DNA from: Podospora comata
Lineage: Eukaryota > Ascomycota > Sordariomycetes > Sordariales > Podosporaceae
Direction of reading: 5' to 3'
Assembly (NCBI GenBank): GCA_017354895.1
Contig: CP071499.1
Location: 1,426,001 to 1,490,000 of the forward strand
Length of the DNA stretch: 64,000 nucleotides
Part shown: piece by piece, positions 22,379-32,489 of the stretch
Layout of the letters: each line of letters opens with the position of its first letter
How positions within the stretch are numbered: the first letter of the stretch is position 1
Program-made: the position numbers and the translations under genes
The notes under the pieces: generated by a model
What the model saw: only the letters and a program-made list of their open reading frames with translations
What the model was told of the DNA's origin: nothing
Databases searched by the model: none

Positions 22379-24027
22379 TCTGAAATGTGTTTAGTGGCTT
22401 GCGCCGGCTGCTACAACTGGGGAAAAATGGGGTGGTGGTGCGAGGTTTGGAGGTTGTCGTCAGCGACAAGACATGCTCAATCGTCAATTGACGTTCTGGA
22501 TGCTGGCTGTTGGGCGGCTGGCTTGGCACCCGCCAAGCTGGGGGGGAGGCTGCGGGAGAAGAAAAGTGGGGAGCTAGGCTGGGTCACGTGAATGAGTGGT
22601 ATCTCATGTTGTCTCGCAGTTTCAAGCTGGATGCAATTGGCAGGCAAACGACGTCTCTGAAGGGTCACAGATAGGAGCTTCAAAATTGAAGCTCGTTGAG
22701 CTTTCTTTGAACCCTTTCCTTTTTCCCACATATTCCGTGTTTGGTTGTTCACGGCACAGAGCTTTGGCCAGACCATCACATGCTTTGCTCAGCTCCCCCA
22801 CCCAAGCTTTCAATCTCTTCGAAACCCGGGCACTTGACCGTTGAAATGTTCCATTTGCAATGCAACGGCATTGAGGCTCCACGATGAATTGCTTAATCTT
22901 CTGAAAAATGAGGCTTGGTATTGATCCCTTTGTCTCACGATGTGCCACTGGGGCCAAGGCAAGGCTCCGCGTATTCTCGCATAACTTTCCAACCCCCACC
23001 ACCAATTCCTTCCTGGTTGATCACATCTGCAGGCTTACGACACGACAGGGCCGTCGTGGAACTTTGACTGGAGGTATCATCGGCGATTGCTGGCTCAGCC
23101 TCGACGCTATTGGCATCGGAATCTGCCTGTTATCACCACCCAAGGAAATGCGGTCAATAACAATATGCCTGGGCTTTTTGGTTTTTGGAGATACTACACT
23201 ACTTGAGACCAACAAAACACTCCGGGGTTAGTGCCGTGCGGCCTGACACCGGGCTCGGAGGAGGCGCGGGTCCGGCAGAGTTCCAGCGCGGGCGGGGGGG
23301 TTAGCGCCATGACGTCAAATTGCAAAGAAGCAACAGCACAACTCGGACGAGGGGGAAAGAAGCATTCATCAATCAAAAGATTCTGAAAATAGCACTGACG
23401 AAATGATGGGCAAAAAGGAAAGAAGTTGTCAAGTGTTAGGCATCAAAAATACGGGTAGTATCAGACAACGGGGTCCTGCCTGATTGGGTTTTTTGCACCG
23501 CCGCGATTATGGGGACTGGGGAGGAAACACATTTGAATGTTCGCTTCCGCTCATGGAACCCATGGTTGCTGCTGCTGCAATGTTCCAGAAATCGAGACAA
23601 AGACCCAATGGCCCGGCCAGAACCACGGGGATCGATCTGATCCTTTCAATCCGAGCCATTTACCTAGCCGCATTCAGCCTCTCAGCTTACCATATCACTC
23701 AACCCTAAATAACGCTGTCTTCGAAACTGGATACTGTAGGGGACGGCTTTTTCCTTTTCTCTCTTTTCTTCCATCATAAACCTCGACCCTTTTTTTTTGC
23801 TCACCTCTTTTCCTCTCCGGGATTGATTTGTCTCTGACATTGGCAGTTCATCACCATCTCTCATCGATAGGCACCAGCTCCTATCCAATAGTTCCCATTG
23901 TTTATTTTTATCCCAACCTGGACTAACAGCCCCCTGCCAAGCAAAAGGCGCACGCAGCCTTGTTGATGTCGAGCTTGAAGTCCCCTCTTATGCTGAGGCA
24001 TCTCCCACCACATTTTCCACTCGCACA
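22379..24027. promoter_or_regulatory. Divergent promoter region, complex I subunit / LCAT-like hydrolase
   Basis: About 1.65 kb between divergent starts. It contains a pyrimidine-rich leader just upstream of 24028 (CT-rich at 23740-23830), typical of fungal promoters and leaders. No gene or defined site can be supported. Confidence 0.5.
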
Positions 24028-26499
24028 ATGACTGCCATGGCAGCAACACCACCGGTTTCGGCATCTTTGGAGACAGATATGGCTCGGATGACTCTTCCGC
24101 CAGTCGTGACGGAATTCCCGCCACCACCGGCGCATGAACAGAATGGAGGACCCGCTTCTTCTTCTTCGGATGGCGCGGAGGACGATGACGACTTTGAAGA
24201 TGATCAGGCCGACGCCCAATCACTCATGCAGCCGGCTATCAGCCCACTGGCCACGCTTTTTACGTCGCCAAAGACCCCCGCTGCGGAGAGGATGGCGGCT
24301 TTTGACCGGATGTCGGGGGGTGGCATTTTTGAGAGGATCGAGGACGACCAGAGGCCGGGGATGGCTTCGCTGGATGGGACTTCGAGCCATGACAAACTAC
24401 CACCACCACCTCCAAGTCATTCGTCCGAGCCAATGGCTCGGACGGCAGGAGCTACGGAACCAGCAAGTTCTCAGGCTCCTCCTCAACAACAACCCCCTAT
24501 TGAGCGTATGCCAACACCGTGGCAGGCAGGCCCCAAGCAGTTTCACATCGCCGAGCCGGGGAGGTGGTCCTCCATGTCTATGGCCATTAGGAGCCAGTCA
24601 TCAAGACACAAACGCGCATCTTCAGTTAGCGAGAATGCTATGCTGAAGAGACTCTCCAAGGCTCTCCCTTCGATATCGATTCCGTCCGGGTTCATGCCTA
24701 GCATCCCCACACCGCCCTTCTTTTCGTCTCACAGTTCCAGCAATAATACCTCACCTCAGAAGGACGAGCGGACACCGAAAACAACGCAGACTGGTGGGAT
24801 TCCTGACAGTAGCTCCCAAAGATCTGGCACCCCCAGGACCTCGTCTCTAAGACGAACAACCTCGGACGACTCACTGCTTTATCACACTCTGTCTCGAGTC
24901 TCCTCCCTAGGCGACGACACCCGCTTCGCCCACGTCCGCGAGCAAGTCAACGTTCGGATGAAGGCTATCCTCGACAGCTTTGAAGGGCCTTCGTTCAAAA
25001 TGCCTCAGATGCCCAATTTGTTGAACACGCCCCTTGTTAAGAAGTCAGCCACGGAGCCAATCTCCTCTTCCACCCCTCACCGCTCCGGCTCTTTGTCAAC
25101 CACCACCACCGCCCCGCAGGATCCCTTGGACAAAGTTCTGGAAACCCTAACAGGCGACATCGTCATCATGGGCGGGTACAGGGGTTCGATCCTCCGCTCT
25201 GCCAAAGCGCCCCACCGCCGGCTATGGGTACCAGTCAAAGTCCAGCTCAACATCCGAAAAGTCAAGCTCGAAGTCGGCCTCGACCCCCAGGATGAGCTGG
25301 ACATGGAGAAGTCGATTTATGCAGATGGGATGCTGAAGAATATCGGCCCAGTGGACATCTCTAAACGACTCTTTAAGCGCTTGAGAGAATGCGAAAACGC
25401 GCGAAGCGGAAAGTTGAGAGTTCATGATTATGGCTACGACTGGCGGTTGAGTCCACATTTGCTCTCCAAACGACTGGTCAAGTTCCTGGAGGGCCTCCCC
25501 TCCAACCGGGCCGGGACTCCACCGTCGGAGAGGGGGGCGTGGGTAATATCGCACAGTCTGGGCGGGATCATCACCCGTCACGCGGTCAACTCCTCCCCTT
25601 CTCTCTTCCGTGGCGTCGTCTATGTCGGCGTCCCGCAACGGTGTATAAACATCCTCGGGCCCCTCCGCAACGGGGACGCGGTGCTGCTCAACGAAAAGAT
25701 CCTCACGGCGCACGTAAACTTTTCCCTGAGGACAACGTTTGTTTTTTTGCCCGAGGACGGGTTTTGTTTTCTGGATAAGGAGACTGGGGAGGAGCACAGG
25801 GTTGACTTCTACGACGTGAACGACTGGGTTCAATACCGGCTTTGCCCGTCAGTTTCCGAAGCTGCGCTGCCGGCGGTGGGGAAGGGGAGCAATGGGACTT
25901 TTAGCTCGTTGTTGAACTTGTCGGATTCGTTGGGGAGTTTTCAGCCCTTGAGGAGCAGGAGTAATACGCAGACTAAGCGGGACAGTGGTGTTGCGCTGGC
26001 GGGGAAGGATAGGAGTTTGGCGCCGCAGATGGGGTCGTCTGGGGGCGATAACAGTCCAGTTGACATCAACAGTCAGAGCGACAAGGCGAAGAACCTGGCG
26101 TATTTGGCGAGGACGCTGGCGGAGATCAAGCAGTTTCGTGCGGAGCTCGCACACAACAAGGCTCACCAACAGAGTAATGCTTACCCTCCTTTGGCGGTCA
26201 TCTACGCAAAGGACATACCCACCACGTACGGCTGTCGGGTTTCTGGCCGGGAGGGCATCGCGCACGCTGATGCGTACGATGATCTCATGTTCAGGTCTGG
26301 GGATGGGGTGGTGCTGGCAAAGGAGGCGATGTTGCCGGAGGGATATGAGGTTGTCAAGGGGGGAAGGGTCTGCACGGATAGGGGGCATATCACCATGCTG
26401 GGGGATTTGGCTGGGGTGGGGAGGGCGTTGGAGGCGGTGGTGAGGGGACGACAGAAGGGGATTGGGATGGGGGTGCTGGAGGGGAAAGGGGTTAAATAA
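24028..26499 (+). CDS. Alpha/beta-hydrolase, LCAT/PGAP1-like
   Basis: A single exon of 823 aa. The first about 345 residues are Ser/Pro/Thr-rich and probably disordered, with an acidic stretch near residue 53 (EDDDDFEDDQ). The hydrolase domain starts near residue 370 (DIVIMGGYRGSIL). It has the LCAT-like block HDYGYDWRLSPHLL and a nucleophile elbow SHSLGG with the candidate catalytic Ser at 510, followed by IITRHAVN. A likely catalytic His lies in GHITMLGD near the C-terminus, and an Asp candidate in YAKDIPTTYG. There is no signal peptide or clear transmembrane helix. Related fungal proteins are annotated as lecithin:cholesterol acyltransferase-like or PGAP1-like, and the substrate is unknown. 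ATG 24028 is the first in a well-formed context; a second ATG lies three codons downstream. The gene is convergent with eIF5. Confidence 0.8.
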   Translation: MTAMAATPPVSASLETDMARMTLPPVVTEFPPPPAHEQNGGPASSSSDGAEDDDDFEDDQADAQSLMQPAISPLATLFTSPKTPAAERMAAFDRMSGGGIFERIEDDQRPGMASLDGTSSHDKLPPPPPSHSSEPMARTAGATEPASSQAPPQQQPPIERMPTPWQAGPKQFHIAEPGRWSSMSMAIRSQSSRHKRASSVSENAMLKRLSKALPSISIPSGFMPSIPTPPFFSSHSSSNNTSPQKDERTPKTTQTGGIPDSSSQRSGTPRTSSLRRTTSDDSLLYHTLSRVSSLGDDTRFAHVREQVNVRMKAILDSFEGPSFKMPQMPNLLNTPLVKKSATEPISSSTPHRSGSLSTTTTAPQDPLDKVLETLTGDIVIMGGYRGSILRSAKAPHRRLWVPVKVQLNIRKVKLEVGLDPQDELDMEKSIYADGMLKNIGPVDISKRLFKRLRECENARSGKLRVHDYGYDWRLSPHLLSKRLVKFLEGLPSNRAGTPPSERGAWVISHSLGGIITRHAVNSSPSLFRGVVYVGVPQRCINILGPLRNGDAVLLNEKILTAHVNFSLRTTFVFLPEDGFCFLDKETGEEHRVDFYDVNDWVQYRLCPSVSEAALPAVGKGSNGTFSSLLNLSDSLGSFQPLRSRSNTQTKRDSGVALAGKDRSLAPQMGSSGGDNSPVDINSQSDKAKNLAYLARTLAEIKQFRAELAHNKAHQQSNAYPPLAVIYAKDIPTTYGCRVSGREGIAHADAYDDLMFRSGDGVVLAKEAMLPEGYEVVKGGRVCTDRGHITMLGDLAGVGRALEAVVRGRQKGIGMGVLEGKGVK

Positions 26500-26981
26500 A
26501 AGAAAGGGAGAAACAGGACAGAAAAATGATACCCATTGATTAGACCTATAGCGAACCGAGACAATTCAAACAAGAATAAACAGGATGAGGAACCACTCGT
26601 GCTCACAGAAGGTGGGACAAGTGCATTCACAGATGCTGTATGTTCACCAGACCAAGGCAGTACCTGCTTGATCATAGCCTCGGCATCCCCCCAATGTTTG
26701 GGTCAGGGGTAAGCTATGTGCTACCAGGGTTGATCAAGACAGTACCAGCACATCACTATTCATACATCACTATTCACACATATCATAATATAAAAGAAAG
26801 GCATGTATAACTAGCTACTCCAAGTGCCAATCTGAAAGCCACACTAACAAGTCCTTTTCTGTAGACCATCCTCCTCAAAAAAAGCGTCCCCGGCAAAAAC
26901 CAACACCATGAAGACCCGCGCTCAACCTATTCTCCCATAACAGCACACTCAAAGAGAGCTAAAACGCTGCAAACCAGCCCC
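26500..26981. other. Convergent 3' flank between the hydrolase and eIF5
   Basis: 482 bp between stop codons. A stretch near 26750-26790 repeats 'catcactattca(c/t)aca'-like units twice. No gene is present. Confidence 0.6.
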
Positions 26982-28291
26982 TTACTCCTCGTCAGAGTCC
27001 TCCTCCGACTCGGCCTCCTCAAGCCACGTCATAAAAGGCTCGGCAGCCTTGCGGATCTTCTTGGAGGTAGAGCCATCGACATACCTCTTGGAAGACTTGG
27101 CACCCCACTTCTTCAAAAAGTCCTCAGAGGCGAGATCAAAGTGGTAGTAGAGTTGAAGGATCTTGACAATCTTGTCATAGTGCTCCTTGCCGAGCTCGGC
27201 CAAAAGCTTCTCGGTGCCACCGAGGAGAGCCTTCTCATGGCGCTCAGAAGTGATCATCTATATCAGGTTAGCATTCTTCCAAATGAATACCATGTAAACA
27301 ATACACATACAGTCTTGAGCATGCCTTGGCGCTTGGGAATCTGAGAGAAGATGTTCTCGTTGAAAAGAGTCATGACCAACACAATGAGGGTGCGATGCTT
27401 GGCCTCGATGCCGAGCTCCTTGGCCTTGAGGTAGATCTCGACATCATCCACGTTGTCGACACCGCCCTTGGCGTTGGCCTCAGCCTGGATCCAGTCGGCC
27501 AGCTGGTCGTAGACGGTGTTGCCACCCTCTCCGTCCTCGTCCTCGTCTTCACCGTTCAGCACGAGCTTCGCCTTGAAATCGTCAGGGAGGACCTGCTGGC
27601 GAGCCTTGACAGCTTCCTCGCTCATGTCAACGGCCCACTCAACCTCCTTGTCGGCAACAGGCTTGCTGTCAAGGTTCTGAGCCTCCTTCTTGATCTTGCG
27701 AGTCAAAGCATCATCGTCACTAGCAATGTCGATGTCCCCGTTGGGGGAGGGCTGGTCAGAGCCGTTCTCCTCTCCGGAACCGTTGTCCTTGCCACCGTTC
27801 TGCTTGGCCTTGCGGGCAGCCTTGCGCTCGGCTTTGTCCTTCTTGGTCTTCTTGGGCACATTCTTGAGAATGAAACCGCTCAACTTGAGGCGCAAATCGA
27901 CATCGGTGCGCTGACCGCAAGCCTTGCAGTCGAGCGTGATGTGGCCGTCCTTGATATGGACATCCGTTTCGGGATTCTTGCACTTCTTGCAGAGGACAAA
28001 CTTGGAGATGAAGCCATCAAGAAGCTCTTGGAGCTTGTTAGCCTCGTGAGCACCGTTGATGATCCAGCGGTCGTCGGCGGGATCAATGTTGGTCTGGGCA
28101 CCCAGCTCGAAACCGAAGTACTTGATGAGGTAAGAGCCGGGGCGGGCCAGAGACTGAGCAACGCTGCTCAGGTTGACAACAACGGTCTTGATGCCGTTAC
28201 CCTTGCCTTCGATCTTGGTCTGGATACGCTCCATCTTGTAGCGATAGAAATTGTCGGAGACATCGCGACGGACGTTGACGAGAGCAGCCAT
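26982..28291 (-). CDS. tif5: Eukaryotic translation initiation factor 5 (eIF5)
   Basis: Two exons (28291-27311, 27257-26982) give 418 aa. eIF5 is the GTPase-activating protein for eIF2 in the 43S/48S complex. The N-terminal eIF2B/eIF5 domain starts with [20 protein letters not shown], which carries the conserved Arg of the GAP function. A C4 zinc finger follows ([12 protein letters not shown], then LDCKACGQ). A Lys-rich linker ([18 protein letters not shown]) leads to the C-terminal W2 HEAT domain, which ends in acidic AA-box residues ([15 protein letters not shown]). The 53-nt intron splits the W2 domain at a codon boundary and has a GCTAAC branch. Codon usage is strongly C-ending throughout, as expected for a highly expressed gene. 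Confidence 0.97.
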
Positions 28292-30019
28292 GATTGCGGT
28301 GTTGATGATTTTTTTTTTCGGTGAAAAGACTGAGCTGATGGGCTAGTGACGAGAGAGGTCGTACTGGCGAAGGACAGACAAGCAGATATCGAGTGCTGGC
28401 GCGGGTTTGTTGGGGGTTAACGGTGTCAGTAAGACGTAGGGTGAGGACTGGACATGTGGTGATGCTGGTGATGATGCTCAAACATGGGCAGAGAGTCAAC
28501 CGTCGGAACTGGTGTTGGGACTACAAGGTTTCGGCGCTATGCGAAACGGATGCAGCTTTGGGGGGAAGTGTCGAGAGACGGAGTCCTTGTCGTGCTGATA
28601 CATAAACAACGCTGTGCTGCGTGTCTTGGTTATGTGTGTGGTCGTTGGTGTCGCGGGGACGAGAGCGGCCTTCGTGGTGGTGGTAGTGGAAGAGGTGAAG
28701 TGAAGTGGGTTTGGTTGATGGCGGATCAGCAAAAGAGCAGATGCGAAATTTTTGACCTGGCGCTGGGTCCTGGGATGATGGATGCTGGCTGAGCGGGGAG
28801 TGGATCTGCCCTGCGACAGTGAATACTTTTGTTATAAGAGTAAGTCCCTGCTCTGGCAGCTTGGCTGGTAACAGATGAAGAGAAGAGAGTTGCCCGTACC
28901 TCTTGCAGTTGTTTATTCGTGGATGGGAGAGAAAGGAAGAAAGAGATTTTTGCGACAAGCGGGCAGAGGTCAAATTATAGAACCCCATACAAAAAATTAA
29001 GGTTCCAGGCACCACCAGGCAAACCAAGGCCACGCAGGAAAGGTCTGTGGTGGAGTGGATCGCCCCCCGCTAAGCGCATCTTTGGCTACCTAAACTTCAT
29101 CACCCGCAAATCTCATGAACTCAAACCCCGCCTTCCTCTGCTGACTTGCCCCGCTCCTTCTACTGGCCTTCTGTTTCTGGGCCGAGTTGCAGGCGGCAAA
29201 GCAACCGAGCACGTTCTTTTGATTTTTCTTCGTATTGTGCGTGTTTGTGTGCCATGTGCGTGAATTTTTCCAAGCTTTCTTCAAAGAAGCCCTTTGCCCC
29301 TCCCCCCTCCAAGCAGCCCGCCCTTTCCCCCACTTCCTGCCGGACTCAGGCTTGACAAACACAACCCGAAACACGGGAGGCGGCCTGTATTTTCGATGCC
29401 CAACACTCTGCCTGCTTACGGTGCAATTTGGATTTGTACGGCAATTGTTCACTCTGCTTGGTATATCAGGTATCAAACGGCTCTTCCACGTGACAGGTGA
29501 AAAAAAAAAAAAGGCCTTGGTAGCTTTTCACATGGCACAGCTTTGGCGTGCCACCGTCTCCAATATAAATTTGGCCACCGGTAATATGGTACGATGCATT
29601 TGGCCGGCTGTCCGGACGTACCGCGGGCCCTTGAATTTTATCAGATCGGTCTATCATGGTTTACCCAGCCCCCGGTATGTTGATATGGCAGTGTTGTCTT
29701 ACATGACAACATTGTCGACTGCCAGGCGATTGGCCATTCAAGCAGAGCCGCACGCTGAAGAGTCTGACAGAAAGGCAAGATCAGAGCCAGACCGGTCCAA
29801 GATATCATTTTATTAAAGAATTACAAACAGACATTTGGGTTTCAGCTTTGTATCCCCTCCATCATACACTGCCCGTGTATCATTCTAACCAACCCCCCTT
29901 TCTGATCTACCACTCCATACAAAGCCAACCCACAAATACATATACTAAAACAAAGTTCAAAGACAAAAAAAGACAGTAAAATTAGCGAGGGTATTTTGTA
30001 TCTCACTCCCCAAAATCAA
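28292..30019. other. Intergenic: eIF5 promoter and 3' flank of the GPI-type protein
   Basis: About 1.7 kb. An open minus-strand frame at about 28521-29033 lies directly upstream of eIF5 and has no family-like composition, so I regard it as leader or promoter. An A/T homopolymer sits at 29499-29512. No RNA gene or mobile element is visible. Confidence 0.6.
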
Positions 30020-30835
30020 CTACCTCCAAAACATCATTCCAATACCAATCACCGTCCCCATCACCAAACCCAAGTTGCTCCTCTCCTTCAAAGACTCCCC
30101 AGCATTAACAGCCAAAACAGTATCAAACGGGCTTCCTCCTCCCCCTCCCGGAACCACCACAACACTCTCTTCATCACCACCCCCCGTCTCAGCCGGCGCC
30201 TCCTCACTACTAGTAGCACTAGGCCCAGCACTCTGCACAGAAGTCGGGATAATCGTCGGCAACGACGTAGTGGTCTCATCCCCTCTAACAGCCTCGCTCG
30301 TCGTCGTCGTCTCCACCACCGCACTCGAGCTCGTAGGAGGACGAACTGTAGTAAAAGTCAACATCTCATCCCCTTGCCCCTCGCTCCTCGTCACCGTCGC
30401 CGTCGTCTCCCTCACCATCGTGCTGCTCGTGCTAGCCGTCGGCCGAATGGTGGAAGTAACAACAGTACCTTGCCCCGGCGCCCGACACAGCGCCTGACCC
30501 AACCCGCCCTGCAGCGCCAGCCACAACCACGACCCCCTGGTGACAGCCACATCGGAGCATCTCTCCCTCAGCGAGTCCTCCTTATCTCGAATACCCCGCC
30601 GGCAGGCAATCGTGCATTGCCCTTGTGCAATGTCGAATTTTCGGCAGTTGAGTATGGGCGCGTTGTAGGACAGGATGCACGAGATTGGGATGGCGAGCGA
30701 GGGTATTAGTTGGAGGTCCGAGAGGGAAAGAAAGCTGGCCGACGTGACCGAGGAGGTGTCGTCTTGGGCGGTGGATAATGAGGATAGTGATAAGATGGTG
30801 AGGAGGAGATGCGGTATTCTGTTGTGGTTGAACAT
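30020..30835 (-). CDS. Cysteine-rich secreted protein, probably GPI-anchored
   Basis: A single exon of 271 aa, starting at 30835. The N-terminus has a signal peptide (LLLTILSLSSLSTAQ, cleavage about residue 24). A compact domain with six cysteines follows (residues about 50-115: ISC, LNC, GQC, IAC, ERC, ALC), beginning SLSDLQLIPSLAIPISC. A long Ser/Thr-rich, probably O-glycosylated region covers about 120-245. The hydrophobic C-terminus (SNLGLVMGTVIGIGMMFW, then a final Arg) suggests a GPI signal, although the single terminal Arg is slightly unusual. The protein is expected at the plasma membrane or cell wall. The six-cysteine module resembles a widespread Pezizomycotina surface-protein family whose function I do not know; it is not a canonical eight-cysteine CFEM domain. 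Confidence 0.75.
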   Translation of the reverse strand: MFNHNRIPHLLLTILSLSSLSTAQDDTSSVTSASFLSLSDLQLIPSLAIPISCILSYNAPILNCRKFDIAQGQCTIACRRGIRDKEDSLRERCSDVAVTRGSWLWLALQGGLGQALCRAPGQGTVVTSTIRPTASTSSTMVRETTATVTRSEGQGDEMLTFTTVRPPTSSSAVVETTTTSEAVRGDETTTSLPTIIPTSVQSAGPSATSSEEAPAETGGGDEESVVVVPGGGGGSPFDTVLAVNAGESLKERSNLGLVMGTVIGIGMMFWR

Positions 30836-32489
30836 TGTGTTTGGTGTGGTGAGCTGCTGATATGATTTTAGAAGGACGAGAAGATCCAAAGTAAAAAGTC
30901 AAGCAAAGGTGAGTGAGTGGGTTTGATCGTGTGTGTCCCCCCAGGAAAAAACCGAAACTGGATCTGCTTCAATGGCGGTAGATCCGATCAGTTCGACTGT
31001 CAATGCGGCTGAACAACCGTCCGTCCTGCCGGACACAGCACTCGATTCAAGGGTTTCCCTTATCGTCGGTCGTCTCGTGATGGTGGGGTGGTTTTCTTCT
31101 CGTTGCTTTATGCCGCCTGTGTCTGGTATGCTTTCGAGGTGGTGATGAGGATCCAGCAGACAAACCCCAGCCGTCGCCCACTCGAAGATGAACAACAATT
31201 AAACCCAAAGCCACCTCTCAACAAAAGGCCTCCAGTCCTGGTAGTGCCTCGCAAGTGGCAAAAGAAAGAAGAGACGAAATGTAAGTCGGTGAAGGTAAAA
31301 TGGCCGGGTCAATGAGGTCAGACCAAAGAGGCCCGAGTCGATCTTTATGGTGTTGATATGGTCGCTCCTGCTCTTATTGTTGTACCACACTCCTTCCCGT
31401 TCAAGCCAAAAAATTACCAACAAACGGCAAGAACAGATCAAACAGAAGAGAAAAGAAAGAAAGATCGAAGCACAGCTTCCTCAAGTCGAAAAGAATTGGA
31501 AAAAACCAGTTTGCGCCCCCTTCACCAACGGGTGTGGAATGGGGAATGACAAACAGACAAGAAAGAAGAGAAGGTTGGGTTGGGTGTTGGAAAAGACTTC
31601 CCCGGGCCGATCGACGAGCCTTTACCTTACCACCACAGGGCAAACACAGCATTCCAGGTGGAAGGTAGGTAGACAGGCGTCCATGTCGCCCATATATTCT
31701 TCCACCACCACCACCACCACCACCACCTTGACCCAACCATTCCCCCCCCCCATCCCAGTCCAGTCCTATCAACCTCACCATCCCACCATCCCATTCCATT
31801 GGATCCCACCCTCCTCTCTCGAAGAAAAAAAAGGGCTGGATCAAAATGACGAACAGATTCTGAGACAAGGGTTCATCCTCGACCGTTCGCACCATCCACT
31901 CGCTTCCCTCTCTCCCTCTCCCACGCTTTTGGGTTACACCACCCTCGCAGCCAATCACCTCCCCAAGAAGTGTGTGCTCGGGCGCCAAAAAGCGTCGAAA
32001 CGAAACAGAGCTCGCGTTTGAGAGGCTGCCCCTTTGCTACCCCTGATGCGGCTCTGATTGGTTGCTTCAGAATTGGGCTTGGCGATGGTAGGTTGTGCGA
32101 TGGTACACAATGGTTGGAGTGGCGCTCGGACCATCAAGGGGTTGGATATCTGTGCCACCGCTCATGATAGTACGTACCCCTGAGCCAAGGACGATGTTGA
32201 GTGAAAGGCAGGTGAGCTTCTTTTGTAGGTGTAACTTGTGTTGTTGTTGTATTATCATATTTGCTCTCTAGACACCAGCGTTGTAGCCCAGCCTAGCCTT
32301 GTAAATCTGTATTGTGTATCTCAACATTCATCGTTGAGATGCCGTCGCTCTTGTGATGCCATATGTTATACACCCGAATCCATATCAAATCCAAACCTTG
32401 TGAACTCCCTATACCCATGCTCCATACCCCATATCCCAAACATAAACGCTCAACAATATCATAGTACAATCCCGCTCCCATAGATGAAA
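30836..32489. other. Intergenic: promoter of the GPI-type protein and 3' flank of the GPHR-like gene
   Basis: About 1.65 kb with no supportable gene. It contains a CCA triplet run at 31702-31727 and purine-rich stretches near 31430-31580. Confidence 0.6.
31702..31727. repeat. CCA triplet run
   Basis: About eight CCA units in non-coding DNA, a simple repeat. Confidence 0.85.

Noticed and set aside
22356-22529. Minus-strand frame extending upstream of the complex I subunit start
   Set aside because: It reads through intron 1 in a different frame. The spliced model from 22378 gives the conserved N-terminus instead.
27326-28324. 332-codon open frame opposite eIF5
   Set aside because: Same cause as above. 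The sequence is leucine/valine-rich without motifs, while eIF5 on the other strand is unambiguous.
28521-29033. 170-codon minus-strand frame upstream of eIF5
   Set aside because: Non-domain composition, directly in the eIF5 promoter and leader region, with no conserved features.
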